Positions 33,925-45,769 of a stretch of DNA of 64,000 nucleotides are shown here, piece after piece. Both the position numbers and the translations under genes were made by a program. The stretch's first letter is position 1; every line of letters begins with the position of its first letter. The DNA comes from Puccinia triticina (lineage: Eukaryota; Basidiomycota; Pucciniomycetes; Pucciniales; Pucciniaceae). The notes under the pieces were generated by a model. The model was given only the letters and a program-made list of their open reading frames with translations. It searched no databases and was not told where the DNA came from. The stretch is from assembly GCF_026914185.1 (NCBI RefSeq), contig NC_070560.1:7679501-7743500 (forward strand), given 5' to 3'.

Positions 33925-34625
33925 TCTTGGCCGGTGCAACCCTGCTGTTGCAGGGAGTCTTCCTCCAATGGCCTATTTGTATCCGCCATTGGGAGGAGTT
34001 TACAATCCCTCCAATGGCTGGGCTATCCAGCCATCAAAGGGAGCACTCACTCCTTTTGATGGCTGGGCTGTCCGGCCATCAAAGGGATGTGAGCCCCCTC
34101 CCAAGGTGTCACAAAAATATCACAAGACACAGAGCAGGACCCATATAGTCCTGGCTCCTCCTCACCTACCTAGCTCTGCAGAGATACTGATCTCTCAAAG
34201 CTAGGTATGTCCTCTTTCTCTGTTCTCATTTCTCCTCCTCTTTTCCCTCAGTTGTAGTTCTGCAGAGATACTGATCTCTCAAAGCTAGCTCCTTCCCCCT
34301 TTGAAATAAATCACAGTTGGGCACTAGAAACCATTGAGACGAGTTTCTCAGCGCCTTTGCAAGTCTTTAGTGAAGAGTCCAAACGGGACTCTTACAAGGG
34401 AGTACTCACTCCTTTTGATGGCTGGGTTGTACTGGCCATTGAGGGGACACACTCCCTTTGAGGGCTGGTTTGTACCTTGCATTGAAGGAAGTGCACCTCT
34501 CAAGGGTTGGTACAGCCCAGCCATTGAGAGGAGTACCCACTCCCTTCAATGGCAGTACAACCCGGCCAACAAAAGGATTGTGATCTCCTCTCAATGGCTG
34601 GGTTTCACGGGCAATCAAAGGGAGT
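33925..34625. repeat. Tandem hairpin array (GATGGCTGG type), interrupted
   Basis: Units of the form TTTTGATGGCTGGGCTGTCC paired with GGCCATCAAAGGGA at 33925-34105 and again at 34395-34625, with locus E between them. The array resumes at 35496, after the solo LTR that interrupts it. Confidence 0.55.
34170..34289 (+). repeat. Duplicated module with intron-like spacer, locus E
   Basis: Copy one (34170-34204) CCTAGCTCTGCAGAGATACT...AAAGCTAG runs into GTATGTCC. The spacer is almost pure pyrimidine and ends TTTTCCCTCAG at 34251 (47 bp, the best intron-like case). Copy two is 34257-34289. Downstream TTGGGCACTAGAAACC and AGTGAAGAGTCCAAACGGG are shared with locus F. Confidence 0.55.
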
Positions 34626-34627
34626 GC

Positions 34628-35490
34628 TGTGGTAGAAGAAAGTGGTGCTCCGTCACATGATGACCACTGCGCCATTCCTTCCGCAAGATTCCCAAGTGTA
34701 TTGAGGGTTCTCCGAACTCGGCGGCGTATAAGAACTCCCGGAAACTCCGCTCTGGATGAAAGCCGCAAGAACCAATGAAAATAGCAAAAAATAGTAATCC
34801 ATTAAAAGCCAATGAACATATCAATAACGCCGTAAATAATCCCAATAACCTCCTCCGCATCCGTAACCATAAAGAAGAAGTAAAATCAATCCTCCAATGA
34901 TCCTCTGATGATGGGGAAAACTCTCCCCCCGTCCTCTGTACATAAAAAGGAAAAACCATGTGAGAAAGAAAACTCCTCCTCCCTCCGCCGTACAAAGAAA
35001 TCCCCCCCCCATGAGAAAACTCCCACCGCATCTCATACCCACATAGAACTAGAACTACACAACAGCAATGCAATAAAACAGATCCTCCTCCCATCCCACG
35101 CACGCCCTCACCACCGCTCCCACGCAGTTCTCTGCGCTTCCGTTGCTCGCCATAGACAGCCGCCAAACTCTGCCGCATCGATCATCCACGCCCCTGCCTA
35201 GCCTCCGGAGGCTTGGCATCCTACGCGCCGCCTCCGCCCCAGCTGCCGCGGCTTCCCCCAGCTCCGCGCCGCTACTAGAAAGTCCGCGCTGGACTGCGCA
35301 GCCTGCTCTGCTCGGCACGCCGCAACTCCGCCGCATCCAACCGCCGCTCCGCGTTCAAGTAATGCGCCCCCCTTCCTCAACTCTAATCCGCGCCGCGCCT
35401 AGGGCATCCGTAGCCCCCTTCCTCCGCAGCACCGCATACCCGGAAACCCCGTCAGCCGCTCTGGCGCCCCGCGCCCGTATTTGTCACCAC
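34628..35490. mobile_element. Solo LTR (TGTGGTAG family) in hairpin array
   Basis: 863 bp from TGTGGTAGAAGAAAG to GTCACCAC, flanked by AGTGC on both sides (34623-34627, 35491-35495). Array sequence continues on either side, so the insertion is simple. No internal region remains, as after LTR-LTR recombination. Related to the decayed copy at 8297. The 3' half is strongly C/G-rich and open in several frames, but without coding signals. Confidence 0.6.
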
Positions 35491-35495
35491 AGTGC

Positions 35496-35620
35496 ACATA
35501 CCCTTTGACGGCCAGGTTGTACTGGCCATCAAAGGATGTTTGAACTCACTTTGATGGCAGGTAGAACACAACCATTGAGATGCGCTTACACTCCCTTCTT
35601 TGGCTGGGCTGTACAAAATG
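35496..35620. repeat. Hairpin array, end segment
   Basis: CCTTTGACGGCCAGGTTGTA paired with CTGGCCATCAAAGG, then two weaker units; continuation of the 33925-34625 array beyond the solo LTR. Confidence 0.5.
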
Positions 35621-35855
35621 GGACACAAAACACCAATTTTTAAAGTGCTCAACAGAGCAGGAGATGAATAAACCAACATTTAGGGCTCTAGAATAGGGCT
35701 CAAGGGTCTATAGGATCATTTCATTTGCAGCCATTCTGAATAAAGATGAAAACTTTGATTTCATGAAAAGCATCAGTAAATTTGAGTTAAATTTATCAAT
35801 GTGGAAGGCTAAGAGATTTTTTAGCATCCTTTAGCATCTGCTTCAACCTTTATGT

Positions 35856-37302
35856 CTATAGGCCATCTGAAATCTCTCTACATTTGAGTTTCAGAATGTG
35901 TTCCAGTTTTTCTTTAAGGTTTAAAAGGTCTTCATAGTTTTTGGGTATCACCTTTGGAATTGATGAAGCAATTTGACAGCTTATTTTTATAACTGAATCA
36001 GCAATTGGGTATTCATTGATTTTCCCATGTCTTAGTTTAGTATCAAATACAGAGGCTTTATTTTCCATAGCTGAGTCTGTTAAGTATATCAAGTAAGAAT
36101 TCACTTGTTTTTGTTTGCTTGAAATCCCTAGTTCTATTTCCTTTTCAGATAAATTTTCTAATACTTTTATGTAAATTTGATAGACAGTCTTCAATACCGT
36201 GGAATATGCTCTTACCGCTTTTGAAATAACTTTTACTGAAGGGTAAAGTTTGTGGTCTTTCAGATGTGCTTTGAATTGGTTATGAAGGTCATATCCATAA
36301 TTTGAATATTTATTAATCACAGGTCCCTTAATGTATTCAAGCATGTTGAGAGCAACCTTCAAGTAGATCAACTTTTCTTCAGAAATGATATCATTTTGAA
36401 TAGATTGTTTTTTAATGAAAAGAAGAATCTTATCTGAAAAGAACTTTATACTTAATCCAACACACAATGGTACTCTTTTTAAGAATGTAGGTGATGTGAT
36501 AAAGATGAATTCTCTAGCCAATGAAGCAAATTCTCTAGAATCCTGAGTCATTTCACCCTTCTTCTGAATGTATCCATGAACTTGCACTGCCAAATACACA
36601 CGGTAAATTTTATCCCAAGTATTTTCATTTAAAACTGGTATTGAACAGATAAGAACATTGATTTCAGTTTTAATCCAATCTTTTTCTTTAGATCAGAAAT
36701 GATGGGTGAACATTTATCTTGTTGAATTGAAAGAAAAAAAACTAACATCCCAAGAGAGTATGAATCTCCTCAGTGAAGGGACTTTCTTTCATGGTTTTAA
36801 TAAAGTCAAAAGTAAGGTAGAATGAGGTGGAATCCATGAATGATATTGGTGGTAATTTCCCCCAGATGTAGTGAAAAACCATTAGCCAATTTTCTTCCTC
36901 TTTGCTGTTGATGAATTCTATAAGTGAACCCTGAGGAATCAGGCGGTATTTTGCTAAAGTAGCAATGAATCCAACCAAAAAATCACTCAAATTCAACATT
37001 ATTGCATAATGCTTGTAATTTTCGCCTTCAATTTTTGAGACTTCAAAAAGCAATTGAGAAACAGATTTGATTTTTAGGAGCATATTGGAAAGGTTTTTGT
37101 CTACCTCAATCTTGAAGATCTCATCATTTTTCATAAACATTTTATAACCCCTAAAAAGTATTGGAATGCTCTTCCAAATTTCAGCCAGATGCTCACGAAA
37201 AATCTCCCGAGAAGTTGGATCAAGAGGATATTCCTCATCAATGTCAAGCATGTTGAGTGTCTTCAGCACTTTTTCTACATCTTCATTTATTTCTGAGAGC
37301 AT
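35856..37302 (-). CDS. Unrecognised two-exon protein, 459 residues
   Basis: Exons 36747-37302 and 35856-36679, joined by a 67-bp intron (GTTAGT donor, CTGAT-type branch region, AAAAAG acceptor). The split Tyr codon keeps the frame across both long open exons, which supports the model. The protein starts MLSEINEDVEKVLKTLNML, is rich in Leu, Ile, Lys and Glu, and is predicted by eye to be all helical, with no signal peptide from this start. No family recognised. The frame stays open upstream of the ATG to about 37366 with a hydrophobic stretch (GYFVACVHPIWIAYFGLM), so another 5' exon is possible. Base use is AT-rich compared with the 43-50 kb genes. Could be a lineage-specific gene. Confidence 0.55.
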
Positions 37303-37366
37303 CAAACCAAAATAAGCTATCCAGATTGGATGGACACAGGCTACAAAGTAACCAAGAAATACTGCT

Positions 37367-38420
37367 ATGACTTACGAGTTAGGGAAACTTCTGGTGGTAC
37401 TATAAAGATATCAAGTTCATCATGGTATTTAAGTAATAAATACTTGGTTATGAGAAGATTTTCTTGAACTCACATGTCAATTCCCCTGTTTTGGAAATCA
37501 CATCATCAGCAGTGTGACATGCATTCTTGATCAGTCAAGATGCTAAGCTGCTCTTTTTTTAGAAATTTTTCATTGTGACTTACGATTACCAATTTCTAAC
37601 ATGGAAGGATATTCATTGTCATAGCATCTTTTTTGGGCATCTAATGGAGAAGTGGTACAGAAGGTTTTCATTCCGCTGGCTCACCCTGATTCCAAGTGTT
37701 GTGGAATTTCTAACCCCCCTACTTACATTCTCTTGCGTCGTATACATATCCTGTTCCGTCAGCAGCACGATATATGGTCCTTTCAGAGCTTGTGAAGGGG
37801 GAAGTACTATCACCTATCAACATCTGCAGTAATCCGAGAGATAGAAGCCACATTCGCGAAGATGAAATGTACATGATTTCAATTGTATTGAAGATGAAAG
37901 CAGGGTATTTACTATTCAGGGCTTTAGTGATCTGAGGTCTAGAAATTATAAACAGTAGATATCATCTCGGCCAGAGAAAACCTGCGCGATGAAACTTACA
38001 GGTGGGGTTGTATGTATTTGATTTTACAGGAAGAACTCTGCGTTTGCATGTCAGAAACTTCAAACTATAGCTTCCCCCCTCCCCCCCCCCCCCCCCCCCC
38101 CCCCCAAAAAAAAAGGACCAGGGATACATTGCATATCTGCAGTATATCAGTATACTTGGTGCGTGCAATATTATGAAGCTTGCCTCAACGAGGAAAAAGT
38201 GTATTTGATTGTAGGTAAAGATAATGGTGGACCGGACATGACTCCCTAGAAATCATGTTTCCCCGCAAACAGTGGTTTGCAGGCATGTAAAAAGAGATTC
38301 CCTCTCCGCCGTAGGTATTGTATCTGCGAGGGTGCGGTTTCACATCAGTCAGGAAGACAGCATCCAAAGAATAAAATATTTAGGATAAATCATTAAGATC
38401 ATTGATCACAGCTGGATAAG
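37367..38420. other. Gene-free stretch with poly-C tract
   Basis: Possible upstream exons of the 35.8-37.3 kb gene cannot be resolved. A long homopolymer of C (about 38077-38105) followed by A is present. No repeat family recognised. Confidence 0.3.
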
Positions 38421-38422
38421 GT

Positions 38423-38660
38423 CCGACAGCGGGTTTTCCGCTGCGCTGCCGCTGAATTCAGTGCTTTGAGGCTGATTTCAGCGGCAGCGCAGCGGTTTGA
38501 CGCTGATTGGCCGCTGATTCAGCGCGCTAAAATACAAGTTTTTTTTCCAGTGAGATAAAAAAGTGTTAGCGCAGCGACCCAACCCCTGATTATCAGCGCA
38601 GCGAAGCGGCCCCAAAAACCGCTGCGCTGTGCTTTTTGCAGCAAAGCGGTTACACCCTTG
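38423..38660. mobile_element. CGCTG-rich MITE, hAT-like end
   Basis: Contains GCTGCGCTGCCGCTGAATTC, GCGCTAAAATACAA and GCGACCCAAC, all shared in order with 40597-40881. Ends TACACCCTTG, whose complement CAAGGGTGTA is a typical hAT terminus. The left end is not clear. The composition resembles the ends of the hAT remnant at 26213-27232. Confidence 0.45.
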
Positions 38661-38776
38661 AAAGAAGCAGTTGGTCATGGAACACTAAAAAGTATAAAAA
38701 AAAAGTTGAGTGAATCACATTTTATAGTGGTTCTAAAATAATGCCCTGCCAAATGAGTAGGTGGGGCAGGGTGGTA

Positions 38777-38870
38777 TACCGCGCAAGTCCCTCCTTTGGA
38801 GTCTTGCGCTTCGCGCGAGGGGCGTATCGCGCCAGCCACAAAGGCCCTCTGAAAAGAGGGACTTGTGTAT
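38777..38870. mobile_element. Short TIR element (CAAGTCCCTC family)
   Basis: ATACCGCGCAAGTCCCTC at the left and GAGGGACTTGTGTAT at the right form inverted ends about 94 bp apart. A similar element lies at 61230-61311 and single ends occur near 52480 and 61430. Confidence 0.4.
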
Positions 38871-39414
38871 GTTAGGAAAAAGTCAGGCCGTTAGAATTTG
38901 ACATAAGAAGGCCTCTCCCTGTGGCGGGTTGCTGAGGCTCCTTCACAGGTCAAGTTCCCCTGCTGTGTTTGTGCAGGTTGAACTAGTCCTTGTCCTTGAA
39001 CTCTCCCGCCTTTGCACTTGCATAGGTGCAAGGGGTTAAAGCATTCACCACCATCTCTGTAAAACCTCTCAATAAGGCATATTTACTGAGTATGTAAGCC
39101 ATTTTCTACCCCCGGGACCTTCTTAGGGCTCTTTAGCTAAACAGTTGTTTGGCAAATCTTTAAGGCTTGCTAGATTTACCAATGGCTACAGAGCCTCTGT
39201 AAGGAAGATTTTGCAGAGCCTACATAATCCCACATATCTACATTAACATATGTATAACCCTCACCCCCCCCCCCCTCTGGGCCTCCACCAACAAAAAAAA
39301 TATACTAGGATGACCCATCATCAATAGACCAGGATGTACAAAACAACCATCAACAGGAGAACCGGGTATCAATAGGATGCCAGGGTTGCAATACAATCAC
39401 CAGGGGAGACTTTG
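38871..39414. other. Gene-free stretch
   Basis: No gene seen. 39300-39410 has degenerate ATCAATAGACCAGGATG-like units that may be a decayed hairpin array. Confidence 0.3.
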
Positions 39415-39700
39415 ACGCACTCTCCAGAGAGTGCCAGAGTCTAATTTTATGTTGTTCTGGGTTGGATGTGAGTCAGATGTGGATTAGTAAATGATTTATA
39501 AATTCTTCAGAAGTCAATGGGAAGTGGGTCAGCAGTGATGCGGAATCGTCACAGGACCTTGTGCAATGTTGTGCACAACCGTTTAATTTTCTAAGGATAA
39601 CTTAATAACAACCTGTAATGAAATGATAGTTACTCAATGCCCAACTATTAATCATTTGTGGCAAATTTCTGTTGATCAATTTCTCTATTTGCAAGGGGTT
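39415..39700. repeat. Dispersed repeat, copy 1 of 2
   Basis: Shares GACGCACTCTC, AGAGAGTGCCAGA, GGATGTGAGT, TGTAATGAAATGAT-like and ACTCAATG phrases, in order, with 55418-55640. Both copies follow a degenerate hairpin unit. The inverted pair GCACTCTC/GAGAGTGC is a short hairpin. Confidence 0.4.
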
Positions 39701-40239
39701 TCACACAACGTAAATGTGACTTGCAGGGGCTTTAATGGATTTCTGACCAGTTTGTACTTGTAATGGAGCTGCAAAAGGCCCCTCCAGTGATCTGTCACCC
39801 TAAATTTACGCGCGTACACAAAGGTGACATTGTTGAAGTGGAAAACAGCTCACATGCATGTGCATAGAGACATTTGAAAATAAACAAACAAAAAAACAAC
39901 TCACAAGCTTACATCTGTTGAGAAGCCAGGATGTCTAGCTGAAATCTGGTACCATACACCTCCAAGCTTGACTTGACTCATATTTTCACCCTAATTTCAT
40001 CCTTTGCTGGCTCAATTCTAGATGATACCGGCCTTCTTTTGGGAAATATGCCAATTCAGATGGGCCTTTCACATCATTCTAACAGGGGTGTACATGTTTT
40101 TGATATGCGGGGGGCCCAACCTGTGATTTGTAAAAAACTTGTATGTGCACACATGAGGGTTACTGTAGCAAAGTGAAAACAATGACCACCTTCATGTGCA
40201 TGTAAATAATATGAATTGAACCCCAAGAATTCATCTCAA

Positions 40240-40470
40240 TCTGCTGCACTGTGCTGAAAAAAGCGGAACTTTTAGTGCTGACACCCAAGCCCAATCAGCA
40301 TTAGCACAGCGCTGGAAAGAGCGCCAAGGCTGACAATTAGCGCAGCGCCGCGGAAAAATAGCTGAATGGCCGCTGACTGCCGCTGACCGCTTTTCTGGTG
40401 TCAGATTTTGCTGCACCCTGCTAGCAGCGCTGACTATTGCCTCAGCGGTAGCAGGGCGGGACACGTCAAC
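40240..40470. mobile_element. CGCTG-rich repeat, related to hAT MITEs
   Basis: Dense in AGCGCAGCG, GCCGCTGACTG and GAGCGCC phrases like the 38.4 and 40.6 kb copies, but order and ends differ. Borders approximate. Confidence 0.3.
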
Positions 40471-40596
40471 CACCTTTGACTACACACTTTTCTGATTGGA
40501 TGATATATATATTTATATCCCCATTCACCCAATTGACTTACCTAAAACCCCTCTGCTTCCCATTTGACCTCAAATTATCTGTATCACCATGTTGGG

Positions 40597-40881
40597 GCGC
40601 AACAAAATCAGCGCACTGACGCTGAAAAAGCCGTCAGCAGGTTTTCCACTGCGCTGCCGCTGAATTCAGCGCTTTAATTCAGCGCTTTGACGCTGATTTC
40701 AGAGACAGTGCAGCGGTTTGACGCTGATTGCCCGCTGATTTAGCGCGCTAAAATACAACTTTTCTTTCTGGTGAGATGAAAAAGTGTTAGCTCAGCGACC
40801 CAACTGCTGATTATCAGCGAAGCAAAGCGGCCCCAAAAACTGCTGCGCTGCGCTTTGTGCAGCACAGCGGCTACACCCTTG
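40597..40881. mobile_element. CGCTG-rich MITE, hAT-like end, copy 2
   Basis: Colinear with 38423-38660, with an extra duplication of AATTCAGCGCTTT. Ends TACACCCTTG like the first copy. Confidence 0.45.
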
Positions 40882-40927
40882 GCATGTGTGAGGGCTTATT
40901 CAAACTTCGACCACTTTCTGTCCCATT

Positions 40928-41381
40928 CACCACCCCAAGAAGGATGGCAATGTGTGCACATTGCCATGCTCTAACATTCCTCTAAAACAACTTTTACATG
41001 TATCTTACTTCCCTCAAAGAGACCTCTTACTTTCCTCAGACAACCCTCTTACTTTCCTCAAACACCCGGCACCGCCCCAAAAATGAAGGAAATGTGTGCT
41101 TATTGCCATGCTCTAAAGCTTCTCTTACTTGGATCATTCCATTGTAGAGCCAGGGTGCTCAGTAGGGACTTTGGACAATTGTCCAAAACCACTTCCAGGA
41201 TGTATGTGCAATATGAGTATGGAGGGATGGGATCAGTTAACCAAGTAAAAACAAGCTCAAATCTCAGTTACATGATTGTATCACAAGGTTATACTTGGTG
41301 GTAAGACCAGGCAAGACCTATGTAATAGCAATGTATTGATCATGGCAATGTGTGCACATTGCCATCCTTTTTGGGGTGGTG
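40928..41381. mobile_element. Foldback element with ~40-bp inverted ends
   Basis: Left CACCACCCCAAGAAGGATGG followed by CAATGTGTGCACATTGCC. The right end is its near-complement, ending CATCCTTTTTGGGGTGGTG. A third half-copy of the AATGTGTGC...TTGCCATGC phrase lies inside at about 41090. No coding capacity. Confidence 0.45.
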
Positions 41382-43152
41382 ATTGCAGTTGCAATGGGCC
41401 CAAGAGTGAAAACTCATTTCTTTTTTGTTCCCCTGCTGCGCTTGCACAGGTTGAAATCACTTTTTAGTTTTGATCCGCTCTTGACCATGTTATTTTCCCC
41501 CCTCTATCCCCTTGCATTTTCAACAGGCCAAGGGGGTTGACACTGGTCCCTTTTCATCCATGGTTTGCAGAATGGGGGTCCAGTCCAAGGCATTTTTTAT
41601 GTTTGGGGACTTAAAAAACATTTTTCACAGCAAACAGTCTAACATAATCTTGCCTGAAAAATAAGGGATTTTTGGGGCTTTTCAGAAAGGGACATGGGAA
41701 CCCTTGATCCCAATTTCCACAATAGTGTGGATTTAATATACTTAGAATCTCTCAAAAACCAGTTGAAGGCAGCCTATTGCCTGCTCTTAGGTGCATATTT
41801 CACCACTCTTTCTTAACTCTTTAACTCTCTTGACTTAGTTGTAGTTAGAATTGAAACACATGATCTAATAAGAATTGCTTTTTGGCTTCTTTCATGGACC
41901 AAGTTCATTTTTCATCCTGAATGCACTCAGAAAGGAGTCCCATTTGGACTCTTCACTATATAAGGCAAAGAGGGCATGGAGAACATGTCTCAAGGTTTCT
42001 AGTGCCCAAGAATGTATTGCAAATGGGAGAAGAGCTGACTCAGGGAGAATGACAATCAGTTCTCCCCTCAAAGACAAAAGGAAGGAGAGCTTACCTGACT
42101 CAGATAGAATGACAATCAGTTCTCTGCTGAGCCAGGGAAGAGAGGAAGACTGGCTATGCAGCTTTGTGTGACATGTGATGGGTCCTTGTGAACTCCAAGG
42201 GAGTGAGGGGGTTTACATTATCCCTAGGAAAACACTTGTAAACCTAGTTGATCAATACCCCAATGCACACAAACAAGTGTTCTGAACAGGGACGTTCTCC
42301 AGGACCCCAGAAAGCCCTGACCAAGCCGCCTCATTTAAATTCTGCTAAATCCGGGTTTTGGATATGTGGGGCCATGGGAAATTGGGTTTTTCCCAATTGG
42401 ACCTGGTTTAGATACATAGTACAAAAGGAGGATTTTTTGGGAGAAAGGCCCAGCAGGGCAAAATTGGACAAAAAAAGCTTTTTTTGGTTGGGAATTGAAC
42501 CCAAGACGTGAATATTTGGTTTTTCTTTCCAGGCAGACCCCAAAAAATACCAATTACATTAGGACCATCTTGGAAAGATGAATCAAATTGGATATGTATC
42601 CGGTGACTTACATGAGGAGCATTTTGCAAAAAAATGTCCCCCAGATACGTGCTACATGAGGCGGCTTGGTAGGGGCTCTCCCGGGTCCTTGTTCTCCAGC
42701 CCCGCATCAAAGTAAATTTCATTGAGAAACTCAAACCAAGTTTGCCTTTTGTCTCCATCATTCCACAGGAGATGTTTCAACTGATCAACAGAATTAATTA
42801 TTAGCCCAGAATAATCTGGTAGTGCTTGAAGGACTGCCTTCCGCTAACTGTAATGTTAGCAGAAATATAATTTTTATTTCTTCAAGTGAGGATAAGTGGA
42901 TCATTGACCACTGTTCTGTGATCTGACTTGCTTGATAATACATAATTGGATTCATTGATTTTTCAGTGTGAACCCGGCAGGCTGAAGCGATCGAGTGAGG
43001 CGGATTACGTCAGCCTGGGCTAGGACCTCCGAGTATGCTCACCAGCCCGCGCCTTCGAGCTCGCCCAGTTGCCCAAGGTTGCCCATCACCAGAACGAACA
43101 AGCTCGAAACACAAGAACCAAGCAACGACCTCTTGTCGCAAGCTGCTGTACA
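41382..43152. other. Intergenic region upstream of PP2A-A gene
   Basis: Contains locus F (42036-42135) and LTR-like text. 42300-42720 carries a B-box-like GGGTTCAATTCCC on the minus strand but no acceptor stem. The PP2A-A promoter and 5' UTR must lie in roughly 42800-43152; no clear core element seen. Confidence 0.3.
42036..42135 (-). repeat. Duplicated module with GT-AG spacer, locus F
   Basis: Minus strand: copy one (42095-42135) CCTGGCTCAGCAGAGAACTG...GAGTCAG runs into GTAAGCTCTCC, with a short pyrimidine-rich spacer ending TTTGAG, then copy two (42036-42066) GGGAGAACTG...GAGTCAG. The spacer from GT to the nearest AG is only 28 bp, too short for ordinary splicing. Downstream TTGGGCACTAGAAACC and AGTGAAGAGTCCAAATGGG match locus E. 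Confidence 0.5.
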
Positions 43153-45769
43153 ATGATGGCTGAACCTCAACATACCAACCCACCCCAGTTCGACCCTGCC
43201 CTCGTCCACCACTCTGGTCTGACCGGAATGCATCCACTCGCAGTAAGAACGAACGCCCCTCAGCCCAAGAGACATTTGCTGATACATACCCGATCTCTGA
43301 CCTGCTTCTCCTAAACTTCTCTTCTCCATCGATCGACAGGTGTTGATAGACGAACTCAAATCGGACGATGTCTCAGCTCGTCTAACTTCAATCCATCGAT
43401 TAACTACCATCGCACTCGCACTAGGCCCTCAAAGGACACGTGATGAGCTTATCCCCTTCATCACCGAAGGCATGGACGATGAAGAGTTTGTAAACTTCCG
43501 ATCGTCTCCAGTGAAAAATGAAAAAGCAACAAATCATGCCATTCCCCCTCCATTCTGAGCGTTTTCTCTTTCCATCTTATCAGTGAGGTCCTTCTAGCTT
43601 TGGCCGGCGAACTAAATGCCGCTTTTGTCGAGTTCCTTGGCGGCCCCGAGTATGCCCATCTCTTACTCGTCCCCCTCGAAAACCTGGGAACAGTCGAGGA
43701 AACTCTGATTCGTGACAAGGTTTGTCATCGCTTAGTCGTTGCGCTTGGGAACATTCACTTACGCTCGAATTCATTGATCTTATATTTTTCATGATTAAGG
43801 CTGCCGAATCACTCACACAAATTGCCGCGCTCCTATCAGCTCAGCAGCTTGAAGAGTACTACGTACCGGCCATGAAGCGACTCAGCGTGGCTGAGTGGTT
43901 CACCAGTCGAGCAGTCAGCACTTTTCTTGCGTTCATCCATCTCTCCCCAGAAAGTAGCATCAGCTCACAAGATTATTCGGATCCTCTCAATACTCCTTAT
44001 CCAACTCTCTAGACTTCTACCTCCCTGTATGCAGCAGCTTATCCCAAAGTATCCGATGCCACGAAAGATGAAATGAGGCGAATGTACTCCGCACTATGTG
44101 CCGATGAGACACCGATGGTCCGAAGGGCTGCTGCCAAAGAGTTAGGGGTTAGTCGTTCTTAACGTATTGGACTGCATCCCGCGTGAGTTACTAACTTCAT
44201 GATGAGTTCAGCCGTTTGCCAAAGCCCTGTCCCAGAATCACTTGGTCGCCGATGCGGTCCCAGTCTTCCGCAAGCTTGCCGCAGATGACCAGGATTCGGT
44301 GCGTCTCCTGACGGTCGATGCGCTAATTGCAATCGCATCATCCTTGCCCGATAAAGCTGTGTGTAAGCAACAGCTGGGCTCGACCATGAAAGCCATGGTC
44401 AGCGACAAAAGCTGGAGGGTTAGGTACATGATCGCCGACCACTTTGTCCAGTTGGCGGAAAGCGCCGGTGAGGATGTCGTGCGGGAGGAACTCGTCGGGG
44501 CCTATGTTCACCTATTGAAAGATAATGAGGCGGAAGTTCGAACCGCTGCCGCCGGTCAAATTCCAGGTTGGTCAGAAAGAAGAAAAGTTTTCTCTTACTC
44601 AAGATTGGCTGTTAATCATTCAGTTTTGCTAATCCTTGGTTATCTTGGTCTCCTTAATGAATAGGTTTCTGTAAGTTGATCGACCGAGAGGTCATCCTGT
44701 CGCGTGTCTTGATATGCGTCAGGGAATTAGCATCGGACACGTCACAATACGTTCGAGCTGCGCTCGGAACTCAAGTCGCGGGACTCGCACCTCTTCTGGG
44801 TAAAGAGGCAACTATCGAACACCTTCTATCCCTGTTTCTTCAGTTACTCAAGGATGAGTTTGCCGATGTAAGATTGAACATCATTTCAAAGCTGGAGCAA
44901 GTCAATGAAGGTAAGCAACATTTAGTTTATCGTCTTTCAAATGATTTCCCAGCAGAGAAACGATTACTTATTTTTGTTCATCGGATGAATATGTGATTTG
45001 TGAATGAGAACAGTGATTGGAATCGAATTACTATCACAAGCATTGTTACCGGCCATCATGGAACTATCAGAAGACAAACAGTGGAGAGTTCGCCAAGCGA
45101 TCATCGAGTACATTCCACTCCTAGCCACCCAACTCGGAGTCTCATTCTTCGATGACCAACTGGCCGCGCTGTGTATGGCTTGGTTGAACGATGCAGTCTA
45201 CAGTATTCGGGAGAGCGCGACAATCAACCTCAGGAAATTAACTGAAGTCTTTGGGGTCGAGTGGGCTAAAACTACGATCTTACCCAAGGTCTTGGCGATG
45301 GCTAAGGATGCCAACTACCTGCATCGAATGACTACTATCTTCGCCATCCGAGTGAGTTCCATGATTTATTTGTGCTCATGGATGGTCTGCAATACAGAAC
45401 GCCTTTTGATTTTATGAATCTCTACTATCATTGTCGCGTTCCCAAACAAATCAACCAAAGACGATGGCGCCAGCATTAGATGTCGAAGTCATCAAAGGCC
45501 CGGTGTTAGATACGGTGATCAGTTTGGTTGGTGATCCGATTCCGAACATCCGGTTCAACACGGCCAAAGCCTTCCAGACGCTAGCGATCACCGTCGCGGG
45601 CCAGCCAGGAGGTAAAGAAGTGGCCCGGGATAAGATCCTGCCCAACTTGGCTAAATTGCGCGACGACCCTGATGCCGATGTTAAGTTCTTTACCGAGGAG
45701 GCCCTCGCTGATGCCGCCGCTGTCGCTTCGGGTGAACAGGCTGGCGCTAGAGATACTCAAATGAAATGA
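43153..45769 (+). CDS. TPD3: PP2A scaffold (A/PR65) subunit, HEAT-repeat protein
   Basis: Scaffold subunit of protein phosphatase 2A, which holds the catalytic C and regulatory B subunits. Nine exons: 43153-43242, 43340-43485, 43584-43719, 43800-43913, 44013-44147, 44212-44566, 44665-44910, 45014-45351, 45461-45769; 622 residues, close to the family's 580-620. HEAT repeats run the whole length. Signature stretches are [67 protein letters not shown] and [18 protein letters not shown]. Introns are 64-109 bp. Three donors are unusual (two GTTTGT, one GTCAGC). The last intron is placed to avoid a TGA just past the first AG and gives the length expected from the human protein. Either of two adjacent ATGs may start. 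A 33-residue N-terminal tail precedes the first HEAT repeat. Confidence 0.93.

Noticed and set aside
34908..35508. Protein gene in the 34.9-35.5 kb GC-rich block
   Set aside because: The block is the 3' half of a solo LTR with clear borders and target duplication; several frames are open by composition.
42455..42575. tRNA gene on the minus strand (GGGTTCAATTCCC B-box)
   Set aside because: No acceptor or anticodon stem can be formed around the B-box-like motif.
45398..45460. Exon start right after the first AG of the last PP2A-A intron
   Set aside because: Leads to TGA after NAF; the later AG restores the exact family length between the neighbouring HEAT motifs.
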